This document shows, piece after piece, positions 22,994 through 32,432 of a stretch of 64,000 bases of DNA. Position 1 is the stretch's first letter, and every line of letters starts with the position of its first letter. Below the pieces are notes generated by a model. That model was not told the DNA's origin. It saw only the letters and a program-made list of their open reading frames with translations, and did not search any database. Source of the DNA: Ilex aquifolium. Its lineage: Eukaryota > Streptophyta > Magnoliopsida > Aquifoliales > Aquifoliaceae. Location of the stretch: contig OX637410.1 in the NCBI GenBank assembly GCA_951799425.1, positions 5,208,001 to 5,272,000 on the forward strand, in the 5' to 3' direction. Made by a program: the position numbers and the translations under genes.

Positions 22994-24293
22994 TGATGGC
23001 TTGATCCGAAATGTGTACACCCAAGTGCAGGCGGTCAAGCTGTAGTAATAATCCGGTTTGAGTCCGGAGTCGAATCCACAGGGAACTTTTGTTGATATTT
23101 CTGAGGTGAGCAGTGGTAGAGACCTATTGATTGTAACCTTTGAGATTTGCTGTGAGATATGAGTTTTTCTGGACAGAATATAAGATTCTTTCCAGGAAGA
23201 TTTTCTTAACAAAATAGGTGCTAATAAAAAAAGGTCACTCTTTAGTGCAAGGATCTGGACATGTAGCTAGTTATCCGGTTTGTCATAATTGTGCTTGATA
23301 ACTCAATTAACTCCCGTGTCAACAGCAAGTTAATCGGAAGATAAAGATGGATTGTGAGAATTAAGAACATGATTCCGACGTCTTTCTAGAAGTTTACAAG
23401 AATTGCCTGTGCCGAGACTTAACCCGTCTACAAACAAGCAAGTGTTTCTACAAGACATCCAATCATGATATTAATATTCCATTCTTTAAATGAAGTACAA
23501 TAAGGGCGAAGATTGAGGGGTAGTCATGAGGATCTAGCCGGGGTACTTGCCTTGAACTGATGAGTCTTTCTATGCAAGAGTCATCCGTGTCATAGAAAGA
23601 ACCCACAATTATACAAAGTACCCTAGCTTTGCTAGATGCAATCAATCGTCCAATAACAAGAGGAAATAAGCGTTAAGCATAGAAACATTGCACAAATATG
23701 ATTCCCGGATAACTTATACATGCCCTTCTCCTCTTACTAAAGAGTGAATGAGAAACTACTCACTCTTCATGGCTTGGGTAAAGCTAGAAAAGTGAGTGAT
23801 GCTCATCCCTCCAAGTAGAGAACTTATAAGATAAAGTAACAACAAATGCGTAGCCAATCTTTAACAAAGAATGGGTGAATCACATTCCACCCTTCACGGC
23901 TTTGGTAAAGCTCTAGAAAAGTGGAAGAGTTTCACTCTTCTAAGAAAGAAAGAAGCGCAAGCAATGGAAGTGAAATGTATGAACAATAAAAGTGGAAGAA
24001 AGCTAGTCACATTTGGAGGGTGGCTTCCTCAACCAAGAATTGGAGGGTTGCTTCCTCAACCAAAAGGTGAGCTATCTCTCTTCTATGCATGAAAAATGAA
24101 AGCATAAACATAAGCATAAACATAAAATTACTGTTATAACAAGCAAGAGATGTTGGACTAAAGCCAAACTAATCTCTAAAATAAAGACTTCATACAAGGG
24201 AAATGAGCTAAATCTACAATGAGAGTGGGAGTCTAAGCCTCCATCAACTTTCCTACTTCCTACTTGGCTCCTCTAGCTCTCCAACAAGGGGAG

Positions 24294-24301
24294 TATTTAT
24301 A
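24294..24301 (-). promoter_or_regulatory. G LTR TATA box
   Basis: TATAAATA on the minus strand; the other LTR has it at 36484-36491. It is the only good TATA candidate in the LTR, and the palindrome cluster begins about 100 bp upstream of it. Confidence 0.6.
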
Positions 24302-24398
24302 GGCAAGAGGAGGAGACAGGGGGGGGGGGTGAAAGAATAGTGTTTGCCGCCCAAGTCCAAGTGAACAGTCAACAACTCTGCTGCCAGTCTGTGGATAA

Positions 24399-24762
24399 CG
24401 TTCGAACGTGAGTTGGCGTTCGAACGTTCTTTCTGTTTTTGCACTAAGGGCGTTCGAACGTTGACTGCCATTCGAACGTTTCTTCTATTTTTGCACTGAG
24501 GGCGTTTGAACGCCAGATTTGCTCTGACCCCTTTCACTCGAGTGATCTGTTGGTCTTCTGTGAAGTTCAGTTCCAACTCTCTGCAGTGGTCTAGTCTTCC
24601 ATCAACTCAAGTGCACGTTCGAACGTGAGTTGGCGTTCGAACGTGACACTCAAGTACTTCAGAGCTCCAGTCTTCTTTCCTAACTGCAACACGCATTCTC
24701 TTCAGCAGTTGAGTCTGCTACAGTGCAATGTGGACGTTCGAACGTGATTTGGCGTTCGAACG
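24399..24762. repeat. Paired CGTTCGAACG palindromes in the G 3' LTR
   Basis: Perfect 10-bp palindromes lie at 24399-24408, 24417-24426, 24451-24460, 24616-24625, 24633-24642, 24735-24744 and 24753-24762, with degenerate copies at 24470-24478 and 24503-24512. Six of them form three pairs with centres 17-18 bp apart, joined by similar spacers (GTGAGTTGG or GTGATTTGG around GCG). The set lies in U3 directly upstream of the TATA box. Confidence 0.9.
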
Positions 24763-24946
24763 TTCTGGATGTGCTCCAAGCTTTTCCAATTTTGGCCCTA
24801 ATGTGCTGGTGCTGCATCCAAGTGTGGTACTTGTTGTTCTTGGGTCCTTGTTCCATTTAGGGCCTGAAATGACATCACTTAAACTCCATTAAAGTACAAT
24901 TAGTCTTAAAATGTCATAATAATATGTCAACTTTAAGTACTAATCA

Positions 24947-24958
24947 CACTCCCCAACC
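24947..24958 (-). other. G polypurine tract
   Basis: The minus strand reads GGTTGGGGAGTG next to the 3' LTR, differing at one base from the C1 tract. Confidence 0.8.
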
Positions 24959-26702
24959 TAAATATTGCTAGTCTCTAGTAATACGAAAAAGAAAATTCTA
25001 CTCCTAATGCCATTTTCGTAGGTCATCCGGTTGCATTTAGCTTATGCAACAAGCCGTTGAACCACTAGGTTTACCCTAGCGGATGAGTGTTGTCTCGTGA
25101 GGGTTTCCAGAGAAGCTACCCACAAACTTCAGTCGAACAGATATGCATAGGAGAGTGCTGACTAAAGTAAATTAGTATCATGGTTGTTGGGACACCAGAT
25201 TCTCAACTTTGACTTATGTCTCACACGTCCTTATTTCACAGGTATTCATTCTATGCAAAAATTATCATTTGTTACATTGGTATTTGAAATTCTCAATGCA
25301 GTAGGAATGATCATTCAAGCAACAGGAATTGTTATGTAACAAATATTCCCTTTTATTACCTTCCATGGATAGTTTCGATTTCACAAGCCTCACGTAGTAT
25401 ACCCTCAGCAAAAGTTCACTCTGATTATAGTGACTTGTTTCTCACAGATCATGTGATCAGAAGATGGCCAATCGAAAAATCACATGCACAATTTAGGAAA
25501 GGAGTGAAATTTTTAAGAAGCAACTACTTATGTTTGGCATAACCTCATGAAAGAATATTAACGCAATTAAAAGGAATGCTATTTACCATATCCCAATTGT
25601 GATTATCAACACATGCATGTAACAGACTTGAGATCAAATATGGCTTTTCATAGGTTGTAGCGTGGCCAGAGGTCAGTGGCTAACGAAACGACGTCAGGGA
25701 TTTTCAAAAGCTATCTTTTGTTTACGTATTGTAGCACACCTTTTTCTAACTTCTTGATATTCTGCCGAGAGATGACATTTCTTTCTTTCATTTTTCTCAT
25801 TTTTTCACTTTCTTGGCAAGTTCTTGCCTTTTTGCTTCTTGTTTTGTTTCAATTGTTCCAATCAACTCTTCTTGAATGATAATCTCGAATGCTTCTTTTT
25901 CTGTATCATCTTACAAAGAGGATGTAAGAAAATTAGATAGCCAAGGTATGTCAAGTATGTTTTCCTGTGGATTGGTAATCATATAGGTTTATCACAGAAA
26001 AATTTATAAATTGATGGCTCAAACATGGCTAACGAGGGATAAATTTTGTCAAAGAAAGGTCTAAGGCTCAATATTATATCAAAGATGGCCTAAGATCATT
26101 TCTCAAGCATGTGCACATGTATGTGTCGTATGCGATGGTTCCTTGTGGGATATGTCAATAGATCACTTTTAAGTATGTCAATCAAAGCAAGGTTAATGAG
26201 ATCATTCAAAAATTGAGAGTGAACATAATTTACTTGAGTAAACATTGATTGTCTCTCAAAAGCATCGTTAGGTTCGAAACTCACCCTGGTGTTCTTTGTT
26301 ATCTCCACTGTGTATGTCGGGTTTTCCAGGGGGTATTGGTTATATACCAATTCCATTTTCGAGTCAGATCCTCCTGTACCTTTAAAATAACAATTATCGA
26401 TGTACATATGACAATTTAAGTATAGAGAGAATACCAATTTTTTTTCAAGAAATGTGGTTATAAGTCTCGGTTGATAAATGGAGGTGTCAAACCGATCATG
26501 TGCATATTTACTCTAGCAAGCATTCTTACATCCACATTTGTTCCATCACCTTTTAATTTTTATGCTAAATCTATAAATGCATTAAAACAAATAAAAGTGA
26601 TAAATGGAACCATTCATTTCAAAATATCATCTTTTAACATTAACGGTTCAATTCATTCAAAACAAACATAAAAACAAGAACAAAAACAGAAATCCCTCTC
26701 TC
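24959..26702 (-). other. G 3' noncoding region
   Basis: About 1.7 kb separate ORF3 from the PPT. No conserved reading frame is seen. The block at about 25031-25130 (GCATTTAGC.TATGCAA, then CCCTAGCGGATGAG, TCTCGTGAGGGTTTCCAG) and the blocks near 25537 (GGCATAACCTCATGAAAG) and 26305 (ATCTCCACTGTGTATGTC) recur in the same order in C1 and C3. Their conservation between otherwise diverged elements suggests a cis-acting role in the RNA. Confidence 0.7.
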
Positions 26703-27839
26703 TCACTCTTCTCCTTGTCCACTAGCTCCACCATGTCCACCCCTCAAAAGCCTAAGGATCTCATCCTGCTTAGCTTCAATGCTAAGCATGATGTCCCGTA
26801 AGGAGCGTCGGGTGCTGGTGCTGGTGCTAGGTCCCGCCTCTGCTGGCTGATCTCCCTCTCTCTCCATCTCTCTCTCCATCTCATCTAGCTCCTCTTGTAC
26901 CTCATCCACTCCGTGGGCCGGGGGCTCTTCTTGCCTTGCCGCTGGGCCACCACTATGACTTTGGCTTCTCCGGAAGGAAGCCTTGTTTAGTGGGCCCATT
27001 GGCTTTTGGATTTCCATCTGGGGCCTCACCCTTACCCCATGCTCCGTGTACATTTCAGTCACCAAAGTAGCAAAAGGGAGTGCACTCCTCTTTACATCAC
27101 ACCCCTTCTTCATTTCACTCAGGATGAGAGAGGGGAGGTCAATGCTATGTCCTTTGCCAATGGCATACAGAAGTCGGGCCATGTCGGGTAAAATCTCATT
27201 CTTTCTGCCTACGGGAGCGAAGTTGGACACCGCAATCAAATTCATCATTTTATACTTGTCGGTGAGCTCCCCTTGCTTCAAAAATCTCCTCCCTGCCCAT
27301 GAAAAGTCAGCCATCCCCGTCAATTCCTTTCCTACCACATTCATTGCTATATCCTTCTTTGGTGGGTAGGTAGGGTTTTGCACTCGAGGTATTTCCTCCC
27401 TTATTTCTACAATGTATGCTTCGTCCACGTCAATGTGGGTACCCCTAACATATGTCCGGATTGCGCCGTTGATGATCTCAGCGTTGGAGTAAAACTCCCA
27501 CACCAAGTCAACAACGGCGTCTCCACCATTCCTTAAATACCAGACCCACTCCCTCCTCTCCATTTCTTGCCTTATTCCAATCCCAGCAAAATCATCAATT
27601 ACAACATCTCTCTCACAGAAAATTACATGCTTATGGTAAAAATTCTCATACCTTTCAGCCTTTAAGGCATTGGGAAATCTGGTTCTGTTATCCTTGGCAT
27701 GGCGTTCGAACGTGGGTTTTGATTTGGGAGGGTCCTGAAAAGTGCTGGAACTTAGGGTTCTAGGTCTGGGATTGATGATTTTGATGTGGGGAGGAGTTAG
27801 GGAAGGTCGAATTTGGGTATTCTTGGGGAATGAGGGCAA
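26703..27839 (-). CDS. G ORF3: Athila-type third ORF (putative plant transposon protein domain)
   Basis: This is an intact 378-aa frame downstream of pol, where Athila elements carry an extra ORF often called env-like. Residues about 60-190 (RYENFYHKHVIFCERD, then EWVWYLRNGG, LVWEFYSNAE, TYVRGTHIDVDEAYI) have the pattern of the domain annotated in plant proteomes as a putative plant transposon protein. I see no signal peptide and no hydrophobic membrane segment, so a fusogenic envelope is not supported. The C-terminal third is rich in Glu, Ser and Thr (EEPPAHGVDEVQEELDEMER) and ends in a short coiled-coil-like stretch (IMLSIEAKQDEILRLLRG). One copy of the element's palindrome lies in the coding sequence near 27702. 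Function is unknown; expression might use a spliced RNA. Confidence 0.8.
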   Translation of the reverse strand: MPSFPKNTQIRPSLTPPHIKIINPRPRTLSSSTFQDPPKSKPTFERHAKDNRTRFPNALKAERYENFYHKHVIFCERDVVIDDFAGIGIRQEMERREWVWYLRNGGDAVVDLVWEFYSNAEIINGAIRTYVRGTHIDVDEAYIVEIREEIPRVQNPTYPPKKDIAMNVVGKELTGMADFSWAGRRFLKQGELTDKYKMMNLIAVSNFAPVGRKNEILPDMARLLYAIGKGHSIDLPSLILSEMKKGCDVKRSALPFATLVTEMYTEHGVRVRPQMEIQKPMGPLNKASFRRSQSHSGGPAARQEEPPAHGVDEVQEELDEMEREMEREGDQPAEAGPSTSTSTRRSLRDIMLSIEAKQDEILRLLRGGHGGASGQGEE

Positions 27840-28502
27840 GTTGAGGTCTGTGGGGTGAAAATGAGTTCTAGGGTTTTGAAAGAATTTGGGGATTTTGGCT
27901 GAAAACGACGAACCAGGCTTTTATAGCCTGAGTTGTAACGTTCGAACGTTGATGACGTTCAAACGTTGGTAGAAGGATTTAAAAAGACCATTCGAACGTG
28001 GTATGGCGTTCGAACGTGGTGAGCTCCCAGTACTTTTGTGTTCTGTCAGAGGCCAAAGTACTGAATGTTCTCTTCGTTCGAACGTTCTATTGGCGTTCGA
28101 ACGTTAATCTCGTTCGAACGGTCTATTGGTGTTCGAACGGACTGAGCTCCCAGTACTTTTAAGTTCCAGCAGAAGTTTCATCAGAGGCTGAGTACTGTAA
28201 GCAGTCAACGTTCGAACGTTACCTGGCGTTCAAACGTTGAACCAAAATTAAAATTTTTCTCTACTACACTATATACAATCAAAGAAAACAAAACACACAA
28301 ATTTAAATCAAAAACTAAGGCGTCTCAGGATGAACCCCTACCCACGCTTCAGGTTGGTATTTTGGGGCATTCCTTACTCGGCTCATATTTTCATTTCAGT
28401 CAAAAGAATTTATGCAAAAAGATTTTTACACTTTTTACAACAAATTCGGACCTTTGGCATTCACTCCCCCAACAAAAGTACACATTTCCTACAGAAAATT
28501 AT
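27840..28502 (-). repeat. G spacer between ORF114 and ORF3 with a second palindrome array
   Basis: No gene is seen. CGTTCGAACG palindromes occur at 27939-27948, 28007-28016, 28075-28084, 28094-28103, 28111-28120 and 28209-28218, with degenerate copies at 27956, 27990, 28130 and 28227. Again several form pairs 17-19 bp apart. The phrase GAGCTCCCAGTACTTTT is repeated at 28021 and 28144 between palindrome groups, so the array probably grew by duplication of a unit. The same motif is in the LTRs but the intervening spacers differ. Confidence 0.85.
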
Positions 28503-28847
28503 CTAATCCGAGTCTTCCTCTGTGTCTGTGTAAAATGGACAACCAGTAACTCTCCCAACTTCCTCTCTCACAAATCGGTTAAGCACAATACCGGAATAGC
28601 ATGGCGTATCAGGGTAATCCTTACTCAGCCCATTTACTATCCAGTCTAATCGATCAAGTGCGCGACCAGAAATTGGTTCAGAACACTGGTTGTACCTTTT
28701 TTCGTGAAAGAATCTGCCACACTGTTTACAGGCACCAAGCCTTTTTGCACGACGGCGTTTGGCAAAGCTGCTTCTGCCACAGAGGGGTTTCGCTTGTTTT
28801 TCTTTGATTTCAGCCTTCCTTACTAATCTTGCTTTTCTCATGATCAT
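28503..28847 (-). CDS. G small basic Cys/His protein (114 aa), unknown function
   Basis: An intact 114-aa frame lies between integrase and ORF3. Residues 1-37 are strongly basic (KRRRAKR at 30-36 looks like a nuclear localisation signal). They are followed by C40-x2-C43-x4-H48-x6-C55, close to a retroviral CCHC knuckle but with two extra residues before the last cysteine. C23 is another possible metal ligand. The middle (LDRLDWIVNGLSKDYPDTPCYSGIVLNRFVREEVGRV) could be helical, and the last eight residues are acidic. I do not recognise the family. The layout suggests a nucleic-acid-binding accessory protein, but that is inference. The start at 28847 has a second ATG two codons later. Confidence 0.6.
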   Translation of the reverse strand: MIMRKARLVRKAEIKEKQAKPLCGRSSFAKRRRAKRLGACKQCGRFFHEKRYNQCSEPISGRALDRLDWIVNGLSKDYPDTPCYSGIVLNRFVREEVGRVTGCPFYTDTEEDSD

Positions 28848-29501
28848 AATATGTACATCAGATGGAAAGTACGTAGAACTCCTAGGCTAAACCAAAAAAG
28901 ATTTACATCCATGATTGCTAAATTTTAAGACTCACTATCTGGTTCTTTAACGTCTGCCAGTCACAAAGACGATTGAAGCTGATTCATAAGCATAATCATC
29001 AATTTATACAATCAATGTTCAAACATGATTAACAGCGACAATAAAAATTTACGAAAATTATGAACGAAAAAGAACTGATGAACTGATCATACCCCCCAAG
29101 CTAAACTGAACATTTTCCCCAATGTTTCGAATTTACCGGTTCATGGAGTGTGGAGACGAGGTTGAATGGTAGAGATCTGTTCACCGCTGAGACCTACAAA
29201 CAAAAACACAAAAATTACTCATCTGTGCGCAGATCTGGGTTTCGGGTAGGCTGAAAATCCTTATGTGTGAGTGCGAACAAGAGAAGAACATCCGTGAGCA
29301 AATATAAGATTAAAATGCAAAACATGAAGCAAAAAATCGTGTTTGTGGAGTGTGTGGTCATGGGTGATTTCTCGGGTAACAGAGACTCGAAGACTAACAG
29401 AAGGAAGAAGAAGAAAAGAAAAAGAAAAAGAAGAAGAAGAAGAAGAAGAAAAAGTGGGGGGGGGGGGGGCAACTGCGGCGGCTGGGGAAAAAGTGGGTGC
29501 C
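28848..29501 (-). other. G spacer between integrase and ORF114
   Basis: The plus strand has a long purine tract (29400-29469: AAGAAG units then a run of about 13 G), which is a pyrimidine tract in the element's sense. ORFs across it are low-complexity and rejected. At about 29093-29105 the minus strand reads GCTTGGGGGGTATG, similar to the terminal PPT, and could be a second internal polypurine tract. Confidence 0.5.
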
Positions 29502-30890
29502 TTATAAAGGCGCCCCAGTGGGTCGGGTTGGAGTAGATATTTCCTGACCCGATCCACTGGAGTGTCGGCAGGCGCGAATTTCGGAGGAGTACTCTGGTTC
29601 CATTAAAAGAATGGTTTCCACATTTCTAACAAAATCCTCCAAAAATGGTTTTAACCTCTGACCATTAACAGTAAAATTATTACCGTTCGCTGGGTTTTCC
29701 ACTTCAACTGCTCCGTGTTCAAACACCTTTTTGACAATGTAAGGCCCAGTCCATCTTGATTTCAACTTACCAGGAAAGAGGCGGAGTCTTGAATTAAATA
29801 GCAAGACTTTTTGAGACGGCTCAAAAGATTTTCGCACAATGTGTTTGTCATGAAAAATTTTAATCCTGGTTTTAGCAATCTTAGCATTTTCATATGCCTC
29901 ATTTCTCAATTCCTCCAATTCATTTATCTGAAGTTTCCTTGTTAGCCCAGCCTTGTCCAAGTCAACATTCGTTGCTTTAATAGCCCAGTATGCCCTATGT
30001 TCCAATTCCACAGGCAAGTGACATGGCTTTCCATAGACTAATCGATAAGGAGACATGCCTAAAATTGTTTTAAAAGCAGTACGGTATGCCCAGAGCGCAT
30101 CAGTTAGTCTTAATGACCAATCTTTGCGATCTGGATTCACCGTTTTTTCCAAAATTAATTTGATCTCCCGATTAGCTAACTCAGCTTGTCCACTAGTCTG
30201 TGGGTGATAAGGGGTTGCAATTTTGTGAAAAATCAAGTATTTTTTCATTAAATTCCAGATGGGACGATTGCAAAAATGAGCACCCCCATCGCTTATGATT
30301 GATTTCGGAATTCCAAACCGGGACAAAATATTTTCTTTCAAAAATTTGATCACTGTTTTGTGATCATTCTTTTGGCATGGAATTGCTTCAACCCATTTAG
30401 ATACATAGTCTACAACCACTAAAATGTATAGATAGCCAAAGGAAGGGGGAAATGGTCCCATAAAATCGATGCCCCAACAGTCAAAAATTTCAATTACCAG
30501 AATGGGGTTTAAAGGCATCATATTTCTTTTAGAAATGTTTCCCAACCTTTGACACCTATCACAAGTTAAACAAAAGGCATGGACATCTTTGAAAAGTGTG
30601 GGCCAGTAAAATCCACACTGCAATATTTTTGCAACTGTTTTTCTTGATGAAAAGTGGCCACCGCATGCTTTAGAATGACAAAATGTTATTACCTGGCTAC
30701 TTTCATGAGCAGGAATGCAACGTCTTATGATTTGATCTTTACAGTACTTGAATACGTAAGGATCCTCCCAAAAGAAGTTACGAACCTCCCTTAGAAATTT
30801 CTTTTTGTCCAACATGGTAAAAGATGGAGGGAGTGTACTAGTAGCAAGAAAGTTAGCAATGTCTGCATACCATGGTGTCCTATCAATCAT
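29502..30890 (-). CDS. G integrase
   Basis: The 462-aa segment continues the pol frame after a single TAA. It has the HHCC zinc domain (H72, H79, C110, C113) and the DDE catalytic core with D142 (GIDFMG), D201 (SDGGAHF) and E237 (AELANRE); the 35 residues between the second D and the E are the canonical number. The C-terminal region has [15 protein letters not shown], the usual end of an Athila integrase. There is no chromodomain. The enzyme would insert the cDNA into the genome. The core is intact, but it depends on reading through the upstream stop because it lies in the polyprotein frame. It is preceded by DE, the stop, then LF. Confidence 0.88.
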   Translation of the reverse strand: MIDRTPWYADIANFLATSTLPPSFTMLDKKKFLREVRNFFWEDPYVFKYCKDQIIRRCIPAHESSQVITFCHSKACGGHFSSRKTVAKILQCGFYWPTLFKDVHAFCLTCDRCQRLGNISKRNMMPLNPILVIEIFDCWGIDFMGPFPPSFGYLYILVVVDYVSKWVEAIPCQKNDHKTVIKFLKENILSRFGIPKSIISDGGAHFCNRPIWNLMKKYLIFHKIATPYHPQTSGQAELANREIKLILEKTVNPDRKDWSLRLTDALWAYRTAFKTILGMSPYRLVYGKPCHLPVELEHRAYWAIKATNVDLDKAGLTRKLQINELEELRNEAYENAKIAKTRIKIFHDKHIVRKSFEPSQKVLLFNSRLRLFPGKLKSRWTGPYIVKKVFEHGAVEVENPANGNNFTVNGQRLKPFLEDFVRNVETILLMEPEYSSEIRACRHSSGSGQEISTPTRPTGAPL

Positions 30891-30896
30891 GAACAG

Positions 30897-32414
30897 TTAT
30901 TCATCGGAGAATTTCTCATTGATTGGCAGTCCATCCTCATGGAATTCATAGGTCAGTCTGGACAGATGATCTGCCACCACATTCTCGACACCTTTCTTGT
31001 CCTTGATGACAAGATCAAACTCTTGGAGCAAAAGTATCCATCTCAAGAGTCTTGGTTTGGCATCCTTCTTTGTGAGCAAAAATTTTAGGGCTGCATGGTC
31101 AGTGAATACAGTAACAGAAGAACCAACAAGATAAGAACGAAATTTTTCCAGTGCAAAAACTACAGAAAGCAATTCTTTCTCAGTTGTCGAATAATTCATT
31201 TGGGCATCATTCAAAGTTTTGCTTGCATAGTAAATCACATGGGGTTTCTTATCTTTTCTTTGTCCCAATACATCACCTACAGTGAAATCACTTGCATCAC
31301 ACATTAGTTCAAAGGGAAGATTCCAGTCAGGGGGTTGCATTATTGGTGCAGAAATTAACATGTCTTTTAGCTTGTCAAAGGCTTTTTGGCATGCTTCATT
31401 CCAATCAAATATTATATCCTGACTTAGGAGGTGACACATTGGTTTTGCTATGGTACTGAAATCTTTTATGAATCTCCTGTAGAATCCTGCATGTCCTAGG
31501 AATGATCGAACATCCTTTACAGTCTTAGGGGCAGACAAATTTCCAATCAAATCAATTTTTGCCTTGTCAACTTTCATACCTTCAGACGACACAATGTGAC
31601 CAAGAACAATGCCCTGTGTTACCATAAAATGGCATTTTTCCCAATTGAGCACTAGGTTAGTCTCCTTACATCTGATCAGTACTTTCTCTAGATTGGTTAA
31701 ACACAAATCGAAGGAATCACCATAGACAGAGAAGTCATCCATAAATACTTCCAAAATTTTTTCAACCATATCACTAAACAGGCTTAGCATACATCTTTGG
31801 AATGTTGCAGGAGCGTTACAAAGTCCAAATGACATCCTTGTGAATGCAAAGGTGCCAAAGGGGCATGTGAAAGTTGTTTTCTCCTGATCATCTAAGGCTA
31901 TCTCAATTTGGTTATACCCTGAATACCCATCTAAGAAACAGTAAAGTGCATGGCCTGCAATTCTCTCCAGAACTTGGTCAAGAAATGGGAGGGGAAAATG
32001 ATCTTTTCTAGTGACCAAATTGAGTTTTCGATAATCAATGCACATTCGCCATCCTGTGATGACTCGAGTTGGTACTAGTTCATTCGCATCATTTTTGACC
32101 ACTGTGACCCCAGATTTTTTTGGCACAACTTGGGTTGGACTGACCCATTTACTATCTGAGATAGAGAAGATTATCCCTGCATCTAAGAGTTTGAGTACCT
32201 CAATTCTCACAACTTCCTTCATGTGAGGGTTCAGTCGTCGCTGCATTTGACGAGAGGGTTTTGAATCCTCTTCAAGGTATATGGCATGATTGCAGATTAA
32301 CGGGCTTATACCTTTCAAGTCAGCGATGGTCCATCCAATGGTACTTTTATGACTTCGAAGAACTTCAAGCAATTTAGACTCTTGCAAGTCTGTGAATTTA
32401 GATGAAATTACCAC
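30897..32414 (-). CDS. G reverse transcriptase and RNase H
   Basis: The 505-aa segment lies in the same frame as Gag-protease and integrase. RT covers about residues 60-300: [12 protein letters not shown], the first catalytic Asp at 162 ([11 protein letters not shown]) and FMDD at 224-227. RNase H covers about 350-490: [43 protein letters not shown] and [11 protein letters not shown]. All catalytic residues appear to be present. It copies the RNA into cDNA inside the virus-like particle. A TGA codon (32433-32435) separates it from the upstream part and a TAA (30897-30899) ends it, so it needs readthrough, or trans-complementation, to be made. Confidence 0.9.
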   Translation of the reverse strand: MVISSKFTDLQESKLLEVLRSHKSTIGWTIADLKGISPLICNHAIYLEEDSKPSRQMQRRLNPHMKEVVRIEVLKLLDAGIIFSISDSKWVSPTQVVPKKSGVTVVKNDANELVPTRVITGWRMCIDYRKLNLVTRKDHFPLPFLDQVLERIAGHALYCFLDGYSGYNQIEIALDDQEKTTFTCPFGTFAFTRMSFGLCNAPATFQRCMLSLFSDMVEKILEVFMDDFSVYGDSFDLCLTNLEKVLIRCKETNLVLNWEKCHFMVTQGIVLGHIVSSEGMKVDKAKIDLIGNLSAPKTVKDVRSFLGHAGFYRRFIKDFSTIAKPMCHLLSQDIIFDWNEACQKAFDKLKDMLISAPIMQPPDWNLPFELMCDASDFTVGDVLGQRKDKKPHVIYYASKTLNDAQMNYSTTEKELLSVVFALEKFRSYLVGSSVTVFTDHAALKFLLTKKDAKPRLLRWILLLQEFDLVIKDKKGVENVVADHLSRLTYEFHEDGLPINEKFSDE

Positions 32415-32432
32415 TGGGTATGACTCATTCTC

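Larger units (their letters stand above)
22994..24946 (-). mobile_element. G 3' LTR (1953 bp)
   Basis: The LTR starts TGATGGCTTGATCC and ends GTACTAATCA. It has the Athila-like phrase CCAAGTGCAGG...GAATCCACAGGGA near 23022-23085, TATAAATA on the minus strand at 24294-24301, a run of G at about 24320-24328 and the CGTTCGAACG palindrome cluster at 24399-24762, upstream of the TATA box. Confidence 0.92.

Noticed and set aside
26983-27369. A 128-aa plus-strand ORF
   Set aside because: It is antisense to ORF3, which has recognisable family motifs.
26703-27839. Retroviral-type envelope glycoprotein for ORF3
   Set aside because: No signal peptide or membrane segment is visible. The position alone is not evidence of an envelope, so it is called only an Athila-type third ORF.
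29215-29557. ORFs rich in Leu/Phe/Ser or Lys/Arg
   Set aside because: They come from the low-complexity AAGAAG tract and the run of G. They look like a signal peptide or a basic domain only by composition.
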